Numbered from the stretch's first letter, positions 46,701 to 59,514 are shown. The stretch is 64,000 nucleotides of DNA from Fictibacillus norfolkensis (GCF_014836645.1 NZ_JACSQM010000001.1:496001-560000), one strand, 5' to 3'. A program made the numbers and translations. Notes: generated from the sequence alone by a model not told the origin.

Positions 46701-47033
46701 TTAATTTGTTCCTGAATAGTTGATATCAAATTCTTTATGAAAAATATAGAGGCGAACCGCTCTAATTACATTCAGTCTTTTGTTTAACATCCCTACTACT
46801 TGAACGGTAGCTCCTGGCTGGACGGCTTCGTCTGGCGCGATATCAAGCGTCTTGTCTCCATCGAGCAGCTCTGTCTTAGCATCCAGTTTTACTTTCATCA
46901 ATGTTTTTTTATGAGAGATGGTAAATACTTGGCCATTGGTTTCTTTTACTTTTCCAATAAAGCTGATCGGATTCAATTTTTCCAGTTTGTTTTCTGCACC
47001 ATCCGAAGATTCTTGTTTAAGTGGTTGCATCAT
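46701..47033 (-). CDS. small protein of unknown function
   Basis: About 110 aa, no signal peptide or membrane helix. The sequence has the look of a small OB-like beta barrel: NPISFIGKVKETNGQVFTIS, then KVKLDAKTELLDGDKTLDI, and GATVQVVGMLNKRLNVIRAV. I chose ATG at 47033 since GAGGGG sits 6 nt upstream; an ATG at 47039 would overlap that site. I recognise no named family. Between secG and another small unknown gene, same strand. Confidence 0.6.
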   Translation of the reverse strand: MMQPLKQESSDGAENKLEKLNPISFIGKVKETNGQVFTISHKKTLMKVKLDAKTELLDGDKTLDIAPDEAVQPGATVQVVGMLNKRLNVIRAVRLYIFHKEFDINYSGTN

Positions 47034-47084
47034 AAACATCCCCTCTTCGTAATAATGGGGACATCCCCCATTTTCATTTTACTG

Positions 47085-47339
47085 TTACTTGTTGAGTTTT
47101 ATGTCTGTTTCTAGTGGTGTGTCTTTTTTGGAAGAGTAGTAGTTATCATTGAAAATGGATTTTTTGATTACAACATCTTCATAGGTCTCAGATTTCAAAC
47201 GAGCTTTCTCACCATTTGTTATCTGCAGGTCATAGGTTCGTATATATAGAATTGTAAACAATAGAATGATAAATGCCCGGATTAATCGAAATCGATATGA
47301 TCTTCCTCTTCGATCCCGTCTAGTTTCCTCTACCCTCAT
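47085..47339 (-). CDS. small membrane protein of unknown function
   Basis: About 84 aa. It begins with a very basic segment (MRVEETRRDRRGRSYRFR), followed by one membrane helix (RAFIILLFTILYIRTYDLQ), then a hydrophilic outer part rich in Lys/Ser. The basic start and single helix fit an N-in bitopic protein. The ATG at 47339 follows GGTGAAG; an upstream in-frame start at 47372 is less good. No family recognised. Confidence 0.55.
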   Translation of the reverse strand: MRVEETRRDRRGRSYRFRLIRAFIILLFTILYIRTYDLQITNGEKARLKSETYEDVVIKKSIFNDNYYSSKKDTPLETDIKLNK

Positions 47340-47508
47340 TTTTTCTTCACCACACCTATTTAAAAGAAACAACTAAGTTAAAAAGGAGTTTTTTCCTTTT
47401 ATTTAATTTACTCTCTTTTTGTCTAGTCTAAAATGGATTTATCATGACTCTTTCCTCATACGGAAATGATAAGTTTCTGAAAATTTGATGGAGTTTTTCT
47501 AGAATAAA

Positions 47509-47546
47509 AAAAGTCTATCAGAACGATTGTGTTCTAACAGACTCTT
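47509..47546 (-). terminator. terminator of the FHA gene
   Basis: AAGAGTCTGTTAGAAC / GTTCTGATAGACTT stem on the minus strand, then T7. Confidence 0.85.
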
Positions 47547-47560
47547 TGGAGTATTCCTAT

Positions 47561-48262
47561 TTAATTTATCTGCAGCATGTATCCATAACGAGGAACAGTA
47601 ACGATCGAATCTCCGTATGGGCCGAGCTTCTTTCTAAGACGGTAAACAAGAGCATTGATCTCATCGTTACCAACGTCAGGGATGTCGTTTGAACCAGCAA
47701 CCATTCTCTCTGGCCATATTTGAATCTTTATTTCGTCACTGCTGACTGCCTGATTCTTTTTTCGATACAAAAATACAAGAAGGTCCGTGTGTTTTCCTGA
47801 CAGAAATAATGGCTCACCATCAATCGAGATTTGGCGGCGTTCAGGAATGATATGCAACCCACTTGTTATCTGTGATCCTGCAGGTTGAATAGGTGAAGTA
47901 AACTCCATCGTAAGATCTGATTGATCCGCTTCAGTATTCAGGTAGGTTAACAGAATAACTCCCTTTGCCAAGCTGATCACATCTCCAGATTGAAGCTGTT
48001 TCGGCATATGTGGCTCGAGAAGCTGATTATTGAGCGCCGTTCCGTGCTTTGAATCTAGATCACGAATAAAAGATACCCCGTCTTGCATGTAAATCTCTGC
48101 ATGCTTTCGGGAAACGTATGGACTTATAAATGACACATCTGTTTCATTCGTTTGAGAAGAACGGCCGAAGACAAGTACTTCTCCCTCAGGTTTCAATGGC
48201 ATGAGGCTTCCCGTGTCATAAGGATCCCCAGCTTCTATGCGTATGTATAAACTATCATTCAT
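47561..48262 (-). CDS. FHA domain - OmpR-type winged-helix protein
   Basis: A 233-aa protein. The FHA phosphothreonine-binding domain occupies about residues 20-105 (VLVFGRSS, SPYVSRKHAEIY with the key Ser-x-x-His, then DLDSKHGTALNN). The C-terminal part (about 130-230) is a Trans_reg_C winged helix (LFLSGKHTDLLVFLYRKKNQ, ALVYRLRKKLGP, TVPRYGYML). No receiver domain. The likely job is phosphopeptide- or Ser/Thr-kinase-linked transcription control, by domain logic only. No kinase gene is adjacent. ATG at 48262 has GGGGGAA upstream. Confidence 0.85.
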   Translation of the reverse strand: MNDSLYIRIEAGDPYDTGSLMPLKPEGEVLVFGRSSQTNETDVSFISPYVSRKHAEIYMQDGVSFIRDLDSKHGTALNNQLLEPHMPKQLQSGDVISLAKGVILLTYLNTEADQSDLTMEFTSPIQPAGSQITSGLHIIPERRQISIDGEPLFLSGKHTDLLVFLYRKKNQAVSSDEIKIQIWPERMVAGSNDIPDVGNDEINALVYRLRKKLGPYGDSIVTVPRYGYMLQIN

Positions 48263-48439
48263 CAAAAATTCCCCCGTACATCCAGCAAGTACTTGTTATA
48301 AGCATTTTAAATGATTTTCGTTAAAAATAGAAGGATTATGAGGTTTTGTGAGAAATTCGCTAAGAGATGTGGTAGATATTTGCTGATTTAAGAAACTTGG
48401 AACGCTCTTGAAGGGTTGTTGTGACATTGAGATTCTGAG

Positions 48440-48562
48440 AAGGTCGTGAAGTTCTCGAATCGCTCATAAAACTCTCGAATCGCTCACAAAATTTTGGAAT
48501 CGCTCATAAAACTCTGGAATCGCTCATAAAACTTTCGAATCGCTCACAAACCCATGAAATCA
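48440..48562. repeat. 20-bp tandem array D (5-6 units)
   Basis: GAATCGCTCA recurs at 48457, 48477, 48497, 48517 and 48537, an exact 20-bp period, and a sixth decayed unit begins at 48557. Units read like GAATCGCTCATAAAACTCTC. Upstream of the holin-like toxin gene. Confidence 0.85.
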
Positions 48563-48691
48563 CTCTATGTAATTAATCCTGAAATCCTTTAAGCAAAAAA
48601 GACAAGCCTTATTACCTATCTTTCTCTTTTTAGGTATAGGACAACCCTGCTTTTACGAATCTTAAGGGTAACACGATTGGAGGGATCAAAA

Positions 48692-48778
48692 ATGACTGTT
48701 TTTGAAACGATGTCGCTCATGATCAGTTTCTCAATGCTCATTGTTACTATCCTTCATTCTAACAATCGCTCTCGATAA
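48692..48778 (+). CDS. small holin-like toxin (type I toxin candidate)
   Basis: A 28-residue hydrophobic peptide. It starts MTVFETMSLMISFSML, goes on with a further hydrophobic run and ends HSNNRSR, so one membrane helix with a positive end. It matches the pattern of Bacillus putative holin-like toxins (BsrG/TxpA/YonT-type). GGAGGG lies 7 nt before the ATG, and a strong terminator is downstream. Such toxins are held in check by an antisense RNA; I could not mark its promoter. Promoter of the toxin is also not clear. Confidence 0.65.
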   Translation: MTVFETMSLMISFSMLIVTILHSNNRSR

Positions 48779-48811
48779 GCAGCATAGTTGGCTTAACCCC
48801 TTTTAAATGAA

Positions 48812-48862
48812 GACAGCCCCCGGATCAGCGCTTTTAGTGCATGATCCGGGGGCTTGTCTTTT
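48812..48862 (+). terminator. strong terminator behind the toxin gene
   Basis: GACAGCCCCCGGATCA / TGATCCGGGGGCTTGTC stem followed by TTTTT on the plus strand. On the minus strand the tail is less T-rich, so it could also stop eno transcripts, less well. Confidence 0.85.
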
Positions 48863-48863
48863 T

Positions 48864-48909
48864 CACAAAGACAAAATGGCCAGTTTGTCTTTGTGTGGGG
48901 TCAGACCCC
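48864..48909 (+). repeat. two-hairpin dispersed element, copy 1
   Basis: CACAAAGACAAA (48864) pairs with TTTGTCTTTGTG (48883), followed at once by the palindrome GGGGTCAGACCCC (48897-48909), which ends 3 bp from the eno stop codon. Confidence 0.8.
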
Positions 48910-48911
48910 AA

Positions 48912-50219
<1,308 letters not shown>

Positions 50220-50299
50220 TTAAAAGAAAATGTAATTTGAGAATAAGGCATTTCGGGCAATATGTACAAGAGTCTCAAAACATATTCCCGCAAACAAAC

Positions 50300-52599
<2,300 letters not shown>

Positions 52600-52638
52600 T
52601 TAAAGAGTTAAATTCTTTCTTCATGAAACATTTGCTAG

Positions 52639-52770
52639 CCGTTGATTTCCGCTCCGGGTGCTTCGCTTTCCGCGGGGCAGGCGGTGAGCCACTTGCCGCT
52701 TTGCGCCACTAAGTGTCTCACCTGACCGCTTGTCCCGCAGGAGTCTCACACCCTACGCTCCAATCAACTT
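52639..52770 (-). repeat. dispersed palindromic element, copy 7, inside the glycolytic operon
   Basis: GCCGTTGATTTCCGCTCCGG, GCTTTCCGCGGGGCAGG, CGGTGAGCCACTTGCCGC, AAGTGTCTCACCTGACCGC, TTGTCCCGCAGGAGTCTCAC, CGCTCCAATCAAC. Well kept. It lies between pgk and tpiA, which are only about 220 bp apart. Confidence 0.85.
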
Positions 52771-52773
52771 GTC

Positions 52774-52799
52774 AAAGAGGTAAAAAATTTTACCTCTTT
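52774..52799. terminator. perfect hairpin between pgk and tpiA
   Basis: AAAGAGGTAAAA / TTTTACCTCTTT, a 12-bp perfect stem with a 2-nt loop and short T-tail. It may attenuate read-through from pgk, or stabilise the 3' end of the gapA-pgk mRNA. Not a strong terminator by its tail. Confidence 0.5.
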
Positions 52800-52808
52800 A
52801 ATGCCTTT

Positions 52809-53993
52809 CTAGCGGTCGTTTAAAGCTACAACGCCTGGAAGTTCTTTACCTTCCATGAACTCTAGGGAAGCACCGCCACCTGTTGAGATGTGGCTCATTT
52901 TATCAGCAAGACCAAACTTCTCAACGGCTGCAGCTGAATCTCCACCACCGATAACGCTGTACGTGTCAGTTGCTTCTGCTAGTGCGTTTGCTACTGAACG
53001 AGTACCGTTTGCGAATGCGTCGATCTCAAATACACCCATCGGTCCGTTCCATATTACAAGCTTCGATTCTTTAATAACCTTTACGTACTTTTCGATCGTT
53101 TTTGTTCCGATATCAAGTCCTTCCCAATCAGATGGGATAGAATCGATCGCTACTACTTTCGTGTTAGCATCGTTCGAGAAGTCATCGGCTACTAAAACAT
53201 CCTCAGCAATCAGGAAGTTCACGCCTTTTTCTTTAGCTTTTTCCATGAAACCGCGAGCAGTTTCAATCTTATCTTCTTCCAATAGAGACTTCCCTACATC
53301 ATGGCCAAGCGCTTTAATGAATGTATACCCTAAACCACCGCCGATGATCAGGTTGTCTACTTTGTCTAGCAGATTGTCGATTACGTCAATCTTATCCTTA
53401 ACTTTTGCACCACCGATGATAGCAGTGAAAGGTCGTTCAGGATTTGATAGAGCTTTTCCTAGTACTTCAAGTTCTTTTTCCATCAACAAACCTGAAACAG
53501 CAGGAAGGTGCTTCGCGATCCCTTCTGTTGAAGCATGTGCTCTGTGAGCTGCTCCAAAAGCATCGTTTACGTACACATCAGCGAGTGCTGCAAACTTTTG
53601 TGCTAATTCTGGGTCGTTCTTCTCTTCTCCTGGGTAAAAACGAACGTTCTCAAGTAAGATTACGCCGCCTTCTTCTAGGTTAGCGACTGCTTTTTCAACT
53701 TCTTCTCCGTAAGCTTCATCCGTTTTTACAACTTCTTTTCCAAGAAGCTCGCTTAAGCGTTCTGCTACTGGAGTTAGACGAAGTTCTTCTACAACTTGTC
53801 CTTTTGGTCGTCCCAAGTGACTTGCTAAAAGAACTTTAGCGCCTTGCTCTGTTAAGTATTTGATGGTTGGAAGAGCAGCGTTGATACGCGTTTCATCCGT
53901 AATGTTCCCATCTTTCATAGGTACGTTAAAATCAACACGGCAAAATACGACTTTGCCTTTTAGATCGATGTCACGAACACTTTTTTTGTTCAT
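52809..53993 (-). CDS. pgk: phosphoglycerate kinase
   Basis: Makes ATP from 1,3-bisphosphoglycerate; 394 aa. N-terminal [40 protein letters not shown], the [18 protein letters not shown] motif, and C-terminal nucleotide site [15 protein letters not shown] with [13 protein letters not shown] at 53993 has CAGGAGG upstream. It follows gapA after 128 bp, which include a stem-loop. Confidence 0.98.
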   Translation of the reverse strand: MNKKSVRDIDLKGKVVFCRVDFNVPMKDGNITDETRINAALPTIKYLTEQGAKVLLASHLGRPKGQVVEELRLTPVAERLSELLGKEVVKTDEAYGEEVEKAVANLEEGGVILLENVRFYPGEEKNDPELAQKFAALADVYVNDAFGAAHRAHASTEGIAKHLPAVSGLLMEKELEVLGKALSNPERPFTAIIGGAKVKDKIDVIDNLLDKVDNLIIGGGLGYTFIKALGHDVGKSLLEEDKIETARGFMEKAKEKGVNFLIAEDVLVADDFSNDANTKVVAIDSIPSDWEGLDIGTKTIEKYVKVIKESKLVIWNGPMGVFEIDAFANGTRSVANALAEATDTYSVIGGGDSAAAVEKFGLADKMSHISTGGGASLEFMEGKELPGVVALNDR

Positions 53994-54062
53994 AAGTACA
54001 TGCAGCCTCCTGACTAGTAAAAAGTTTAAAAGAATTGCAATCCCCAGGTTTTACATGGGAAA

Positions 54063-54100
54063 GAGGAGTAGAAGCCTGTTTGAAACGACTTCTCCCCCTC
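54063..54100 (-). other. stem-loop in the gapA-pgk intergenic region
   Basis: GAGGGGGAGAAG pairs with CTTCTACTCCTC on the minus strand. There is no T-run, so it looks like an mRNA stabiliser or processing element rather than a terminator. Confidence 0.5.
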
Positions 54101-54121
54101 CTTATTGTTCTTCTCTATCTA

Positions 54122-55210
<1,089 letters not shown>

Positions 55211-56233
55211 TTACGAGTTACCCAATAGTTGCCGGGCAGCTCCTTCGTCCGTGATTAAAACCTTTTTCGGACCGTGTTTCATGAATGCTGCAATCGCATC
55301 GGATTTAGAAGATCCGCCTGCTACCGCCATGATGAAATCACTATTCTGCAGCTCATCTAGCTGCAAGCCGATCGTGCGTACGCGGTGAACCACTTCACCC
55401 TGCTGATCGAAGTAATAGCCGAATGCTTCTGCAACAGCTTTTTCTTCTTCCAGCTTTTGAAGAACCGATGGGTTAGAGTTTCGACGTACTGCCATTGTTT
55501 TAGCATCGCCAATCCCGTGAAGCACTATACCAGCGGAGTGTATGAGCTCCATGACTTCTTTAACACCAGGCTCAGCCATCAGAGAAAGATACGTTTCTTT
55601 ACTCAACTGATCTGGCAGATGAAGCAGCCTGTATTCCCCGTTCGCTTTTTGAGCCATCGTGGAACAAATGGTGTTCGCTTGGTTCTCAACTTTCTCACCA
55701 AGTCCGCCTCGGGCAGGAACGAACAATAACTGTTGTCCCTTTTGTATAGGTGTCATCATCTCTGCCACTGAAGCGAGTGTTGTTCCACCCGTTACAGCAA
55801 TGATGTTCTTTGCTGACAGCTGACGCTTCAATCGGTCCGCTGCTGCTTTACCCATATCATTTTTTACCCAAACATCTTGATCACTGTCACCCGGTACTAC
55901 GATGACTTCTGACAGATTTAACATATCCTTAAGTTTCGATTCTAAAACATGCAATCCAGACAATTCTTTCATCATCTCAGATAGCTCTACTAAAATATCA
56001 TGCCCCTCTGTTGTTAGCGACATGCCAGCAGTCTGGATGTTTAGAAGTCCTTGATCTTTTAAAAACGAAACTTCTGAGCGCAGTACGCGTTCTGTCAGGT
56101 TCAAGGTTGATGCTAAACTTCTTCTTCCAATAGGTTCATGGATTCTCACAACATTTAATACGTTGTATCGCTTTCGCATCGTTTCTAGAAGATCTGGCAG
56201 CAACTTCTTCTGTATCTCTATAAGTTTTTTCAT
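55211..56233 (-). CDS. cggR: central glycolytic genes regulator
   Basis: SorC/DeoR-type repressor, 340 aa, same length as B. subtilis CggR. N-terminal helix-turn-helix (about residues 25-60, with PIGRRSLASTLNLTERVLR), then the sugar-phosphate binding domain (VTGGTTLASVAEMM, FVPARGGLGE, AVAGGSSKSDAIAAFM). Fructose-1,6-bisphosphate relieves repression. The start at 56233 follows CAGGAG; a longer in-frame start would run through the operator. First gene of the operon. Confidence 0.97.
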   Translation of the reverse strand: MKKLIEIQKKLLPDLLETMRKRYNVLNVVRIHEPIGRRSLASTLNLTERVLRSEVSFLKDQGLLNIQTAGMSLTTEGHDILVELSEMMKELSGLHVLESKLKDMLNLSEVIVVPGDSDQDVWVKNDMGKAAADRLKRQLSAKNIIAVTGGTTLASVAEMMTPIQKGQQLLFVPARGGLGEKVENQANTICSTMAQKANGEYRLLHLPDQLSKETYLSLMAEPGVKEVMELIHSAGIVLHGIGDAKTMAVRRNSNPSVLQKLEEEKAVAEAFGYYFDQQGEVVHRVRTIGLQLDELQNSDFIMAVAGGSSKSDAIAAFMKHGPKKVLITDEGAARQLLGNS

Positions 56234-56301
56234 TGCACATTCTCCTGATTCAATGAGATGAACGATCAAGCTTTTAAGTAAGTTTAATGATAAACCAGTT
56301 G

Positions 56302-56337
56302 GACTTTTTATGTCCCGGTTAGTCATTTTTTGTCCCA
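56302..56337 (-). promoter_or_regulatory. CggR operator
   Basis: On the minus strand TGGGAC-N6-TGAC-N4-CGGGAC-N6-AGTC, matching the known CggR operator CGGGAC-N6-TGTC-N4-CGGGAC-N6-TGTC with three differences and exact spacing (36 bp). It lies between the promoter and cggR. Confidence 0.9.
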
Positions 56338-56347
56338 TTAGCTTAAG

Positions 56348-56376
56348 AAAATAACTTGGTTTAACCCAAGTCCCAA
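56348..56376 (-). promoter_or_regulatory. promoter of the cggR-gapA operon
   Basis: TTGGGA (56371-56376), 17-bp spacer, TATTTT (56348-56353). It puts the start of transcription near 56340, directly before the operator, as in B. subtilis. Confidence 0.6.
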
Positions 56377-56515
56377 TATTACCTATTGTAGATTACCCTG
56401 AAAGTGATCTTTTAAAACGTGCCAGCCTTCACTTTTTGTCATAAAAGTGTCAGATTTCTCTCTGGCAATTTTATATTATCAAATAGTCTCCCTACATTTC
56501 AACAACTTTTACTTA

Positions 56516-56761
56516 TTAAAAATTAGTAAGCGCTTTCTTTACTTTACTTTCGGATAATAGTCCATAGTCAACTTCTTTTCCGTCAACTTCAATAACCGGA
56601 ATCATCAGACCGTATTTTTCAAGAAGGAGATCATCTTGATAGATATCGATCGATTCTATAGAAAACGAAATCTCCTGCTGCAGCTTCTGTAATAGTTTAT
56701 GTGCCTCATCACAAAGTGGACAATGTATTTTCGTATAAAGTATGACTTTTTTTTCACCCAT
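56516..56761 (-). CDS. glutaredoxin-like thiol protein
   Basis: An 81-aa thioredoxin-fold protein. Redox motif CPLC at about residues 13-16 (after VILYTKIH), followed by DEAHKLLQKL; then the cis-Pro strand GLMIPVIEVDGKEV. ATG at 56761 is set by AAGGAG just upstream; longer frames start before that site. Belongs to the DUF836/glutaredoxin group common next to sigL or cggR in Bacillaceae by memory; partner unknown. Confidence 0.82.
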   Translation of the reverse strand: MGEKKVILYTKIHCPLCDEAHKLLQKLQQEISFSIESIDIYQDDLLLEKYGLMIPVIEVDGKEVDYGLLSESKVKKALTNF

Positions 56762-56799
56762 TTTTAGTGCTCCTTCGGTATGTATTAGGGGGTTTTGTA

Positions 56800-57003
56800 T
56801 TTTCGTATTGTATTTGCAAGCTGTTAATCTCCGCTCCCAAGAAGGTAAATTGCCTTCATAGCCCATTCAACTTTTGCTGGTGGGGGCTGAACGAGCCATT
56901 TCCACTTTTCCGACTGCCCGCCTGTCCTAGCCGAGAGTCTCACACCTTCCACTCCAATCAACAGGCAAAGAAGTAATTTAAAAAGATTTAACAGCAGCAA
57001 TCT
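56800..57003 (-). repeat. dispersed palindromic element, copy 8 (diverged)
   Basis: AAGCTGTTAATCTCCGCTCC at the left, GACTGCCCGCCTGTCC, GAGAGTCTCACACCTTCCAC and TCCAATCAACAGGC at the right; outer ACAGCAGCAATCT at 56990. The middle has drifted. Between the glutaredoxin-like gene and sigL. Confidence 0.7.
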
Positions 57004-57043
57004 CCAAAGAAAAAGGACTTCTCCATGAGGAAAAGACCTGAGT

Positions 57044-58369
57044 TTAAGAGGTATACCGTTTCCGTTTTGAAGATGATGGAATGTTTAATTCTTCTCGGTA
57101 TTTCGCAACCGTCCTCCGGGATATCGTGAGACCGCTGTTCTTTTCTAAGAGGGAGGCAAGTATCTGGTCTGATAAAGGCTTGGTTTTATCTTCGTTCTCT
57201 ACCAGTTTCTTAATTTCCGATTTGGCGGAAGTTGCCGAAACGCTGCCCCCATCTTGTGTAAAGATTTTAGCTGTAAAAAAGGATTTAAGCTCCACAGCGC
57301 CTTTTGATGTTTGAAGCACTTTATTTTTGACGGCTCGGCTTACCGTTGATTCGTGTACACCAATTTCATCTGCTACTTCTTTTAAAGTGAGTGGTACCAT
57401 ATCTGATCGATCGAATGTCAAAAAATACTTCTCTTGTATTCTGACGATCTCTTTTGTTATGTTTAGCAGCGTTTCTTTTCTTTGATCTAGCGCCTTTTTC
57501 AACCAATTAAACTTTTGGAAAGAATCATCTAAAAACTTCGATGTTGCGTTCTTTCCGTTTAAAAGTGTGCCATAGCTTTCGTTTAGCTTTAACATTGGTG
57601 AGTACTGCTCGTTCACCGCAATGTGAAATTTTCCGTTCTCTTCTGTTACAGAGACATCTGGATATAAATACGCTTGATCGTTTGCAGGAGCGTATGCTGC
57701 GCCTGGGCGAGGATCAAGTGTTTGAAGAAGATCAGCTGCTTCTTCGACTTCATGAGGTGTTACATTCAGATGAGTAGCGAGCCATTTCATCTTACGCTCT
57801 GCAAGCTGATCTAGATACTTTTCTACGATTATGTAGCTTAACGTGTGTTCAAGATGCTGGTCTTTAAGCTGAAGCAGCAGACATTCCCTTAAATCTCGCG
57901 CACCGATTCCAACAGGTTCTAACGTTTGAAGAAGATCAATCAGTTCCTCACATTTTTCAACGGTGGTATGAAACCGGTTTGCCGTTTCCTCAGCAGAGAC
58001 AGTAAGGTACCCGCTTTCGTCTACACTTAACAGCATGTATTGAAAGAGTTTTTGATCCTGCTCTTGAATCGGCAGAAGGATTGATTGCTTATATAGATAA
58101 TCAAAAAGAGTTTCTTTTTCTATGATTAGATGCTCGAGTGGCTGATGATCACCCGACCGGCCATTGACCCCATTTTTTCGTACGTTTTTCTTTAATGTTG
58201 TGAACATGCCCTTTGGTTCTGCAATTTCAATGAGCGGGTTTTCTAACGCCTGCTCTTGAAGATATGAAGTCAGTTCAAAACTGGGAACTTGTAAAATGGC
58301 GATGGCCTGGCGCAATTCAGTTGTCATGACAAGATTCATGCTCTGTTGTTGAAACAAACCCATTTCCAT
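57044..58369 (-). CDS. sigL: RNA polymerase sigma-54 factor
   Basis: RpoN-family sigma factor, 441 aa. Region I is Gln-rich (GLFQQQSMNLVMTTELRQAI), then the core-binding domain with EPVGIGARDLRECLLLQ, the helix-turn-helix VADEIGVHESTVSRAV, and the RpoN box near the C-terminus (ISRRTVAKYREELNIPSS, which reads the -24 element). Needs enhancer-binding activators. ATG at 58369 follows GGGGGATC. A cre-like palindrome sits in front of it, as reported for B. subtilis sigL. Confidence 0.96.
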   Translation of the reverse strand: MEMGLFQQQSMNLVMTTELRQAIAILQVPSFELTSYLQEQALENPLIEIAEPKGMFTTLKKNVRKNGVNGRSGDHQPLEHLIIEKETLFDYLYKQSILLPIQEQDQKLFQYMLLSVDESGYLTVSAEETANRFHTTVEKCEELIDLLQTLEPVGIGARDLRECLLLQLKDQHLEHTLSYIIVEKYLDQLAERKMKWLATHLNVTPHEVEEAADLLQTLDPRPGAAYAPANDQAYLYPDVSVTEENGKFHIAVNEQYSPMLKLNESYGTLLNGKNATSKFLDDSFQKFNWLKKALDQRKETLLNITKEIVRIQEKYFLTFDRSDMVPLTLKEVADEIGVHESTVSRAVKNKVLQTSKGAVELKSFFTAKIFTQDGGSVSATSAKSEIKKLVENEDKTKPLSDQILASLLEKNSGLTISRRTVAKYREELNIPSSSKRKRYTS

Positions 58370-58403
58370 TCTAGATCCCCCCTATTCCTTCATCATACTA
58401 CAG

Positions 58404-58420
58404 ATGTAAGCGCTATACAT
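58404..58420. promoter_or_regulatory. cre-like site upstream of sigL
   Basis: ATGTAAGCGCTATACAT, nearly palindromic, fits the CcpA cre consensus and lies about 35-50 bp before the sigL start. CcpA repression of sigL is known in B. subtilis. Crh, a CcpA co-effector, is encoded in this window. Confidence 0.6.
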
Positions 58421-58432
58421 CCTACAAAATTT

Positions 58433-58478
58433 GGGGTCTGACCCCACACAAATACAAATTCATCGAATATGTATTTAT
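58433..58478 (-). repeat. two-hairpin dispersed element, copy 2
   Basis: Palindrome GGGGTCTGACCCC (58433-58445) followed by CACAAATACAAA and, after an 11-nt loop, TGTATTTATG. Same layout as copy 1 but inverted. Between csp and sigL. Confidence 0.78.
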
Positions 58479-58535
58479 GAGGAAGACAAGTAGCTCTTCA
58501 ACCTCGCCATGGGAACCATGACTTCTCAGCCTACA

Positions 58536-58575
58536 AAAAAATGCCAGCACCGCCTGAAGGCAGTGTGGCATTTTA
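58536..58575 (-). terminator. terminator of the cold shock gene
   Basis: ATGCCACACTGCC / GGTGCTGGCAT type stem on the minus strand followed by TTTTTTTG. Confidence 0.85.
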
Positions 58576-58585
58576 AACTTTACTA

Positions 58586-58786
58586 TTAAAGTTTTGTTAC
58601 GTTAGCAGCTTGCGGTCCACGCTCGCCATCAACGATTTCGAAAGATACTTCTTGTCCTTCTTCAAGAGACTTGAAGCCTTCTGATTGAATCGCAGAAAAG
58701 TGAACGAATACGTCGTTTCCGCCTTCAACTTCGATGAAGCCGAAACCTTTCTCAGCGTTGAACCATTTTACTTTACCATTTTGCAT
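58586..58786 (-). CDS. cold shock protein, CspB/CspD type
   Basis: A 66-aa RNA chaperone with one OB fold. RNP1 (KGFGFIEV) and RNP2 (VFVHFSAI) are intact; start [17 protein letters not shown] at 58786 follows AAGGAGG. Its promoter lies about 190 bp upstream, so the mRNA has the long leader typical of cold-inducible csp genes. Confidence 0.96.
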   Translation of the reverse strand: MQNGKVKWFNAEKGFGFIEVEGGNDVFVHFSAIQSEGFKSLEEGQEVSFEIVDGERGPQAANVTKL

Positions 58787-58981
58787 GGGTGTTTCCTCCT
58801 TACAAACGCGAGTGTTCGCGTTTTAACTCTTTTAACCGACTTACTATGTAAATAAAAAGGCATAAAAAAATACGCACTCATCTGAATAATTCTGAAGTGG
58901 ATTTTAAGTGTTCCACTTCTTATTCAAAAAGTACGACCGCTTTAAATCCAAAAGATATTCACAACGTAAATGGTTGTATTT

Positions 58982-59010
58982 ACTATAACATGCTGAAATA
59001 CAATTGTCAA
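58982..59010 (-). promoter_or_regulatory. promoter of the cold shock gene
   Basis: TTGACA (59005-59010), 17-bp spacer, TATAGT (58982-58987) on the minus strand. Gives a leader of about 190 nt. The plus-strand promoter of the 71-aa gene probably overlaps this site (TTGTCA at 59004 and TATAAT at 59029). Confidence 0.8.
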
Positions 59011-59121
59011 AACAAGGGATAGAAATTTTATAATACTTTTGTATACACATTTGATAGGCTATGATAGATAAAGAACATGAACCTTTCATGAATGGTTTTA
59101 CGAATGAAGGAGGAACACCAA

Positions 59122-59337
59122 GTGAGCGAAGCATTTTCAGTGCCTTATTTTAAAGAGAACTTTCAGCAATACATAGAACGCAACAAAGATGTTTTTACGA
59201 AAACACATGCGATGAATGCGTACTACCGTTCGATCGTTGGCACGCTGATCAACGACAATCTTAACAAAAACAGTGAGATCGTCCGTCGCATACGCAACCT
59301 AGAAACCGCTTTTATTGAAATTAAAAACGAAAACTAG
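59122..59337 (+). CDS. small protein of unknown function
   Basis: A 71-aa, mostly helical soluble protein. It starts at a GTG (59122) with AAGGAGG at a good distance; in-frame ATGs at 59092 and 59104 lie before that site. The sequence opens VSEAFSVPYFKENFQQY and contains HAMNAYYRSIVGTLI and a charged RRIRNLETAFIEI end. Divergent from csp and 218 bp ahead of clpP. I recognise no family. Confidence 0.65.
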   Translation: MSEAFSVPYFKENFQQYIERNKDVFTKTHAMNAYYRSIVGTLINDNLNKNSEIVRRIRNLETAFIEIKNEN

Positions 59338-59484
59338 CGCTTATAATTCTGTAATAAGGGTATTGTTTTCTAATCTAGAGGTTTAAAATCCTGCTTCTAG
59401 CGGGCATTATGATGATAGCCCATACATAAGGTGTAAGAAGGATATTGAGCATTGCTGGCGAAATGAATTACATACAGCATATTG

Positions 59485-59514
59485 TTTGACCTTGTTTGAC
59501 CTTTTTTGTATGAT
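59485..59514 (+). promoter_or_regulatory. clpP promoter with overlapping CtsR operator
   Basis: TTTGACC-TTG-TTTGACC (59485-59501) is the reverse complement of the CtsR heptad repeat RGTCAAA-NAN-RGTCAAA. It covers the -35 TTGACC (59486-59491); -10 TATGAT is at 59509-59514, spacer 17. Heat-derepressed control by CtsR, as known for clpP. Confidence 0.93.

Noticed and set aside
52855..53547. A 230-codon open frame on the plus strand across pgk
   Set aside because: It lies wholly antisense to a well-conserved glycolytic gene, has no ribosome site, and its Ser/Pro-rich composition is a by-product of pgk codon use.
58904..59134. A 76-codon minus-strand frame over the csp promoter
   Set aside because: It spans the -35/-10 region of csp, lacks a ribosome site, and resembles no protein.
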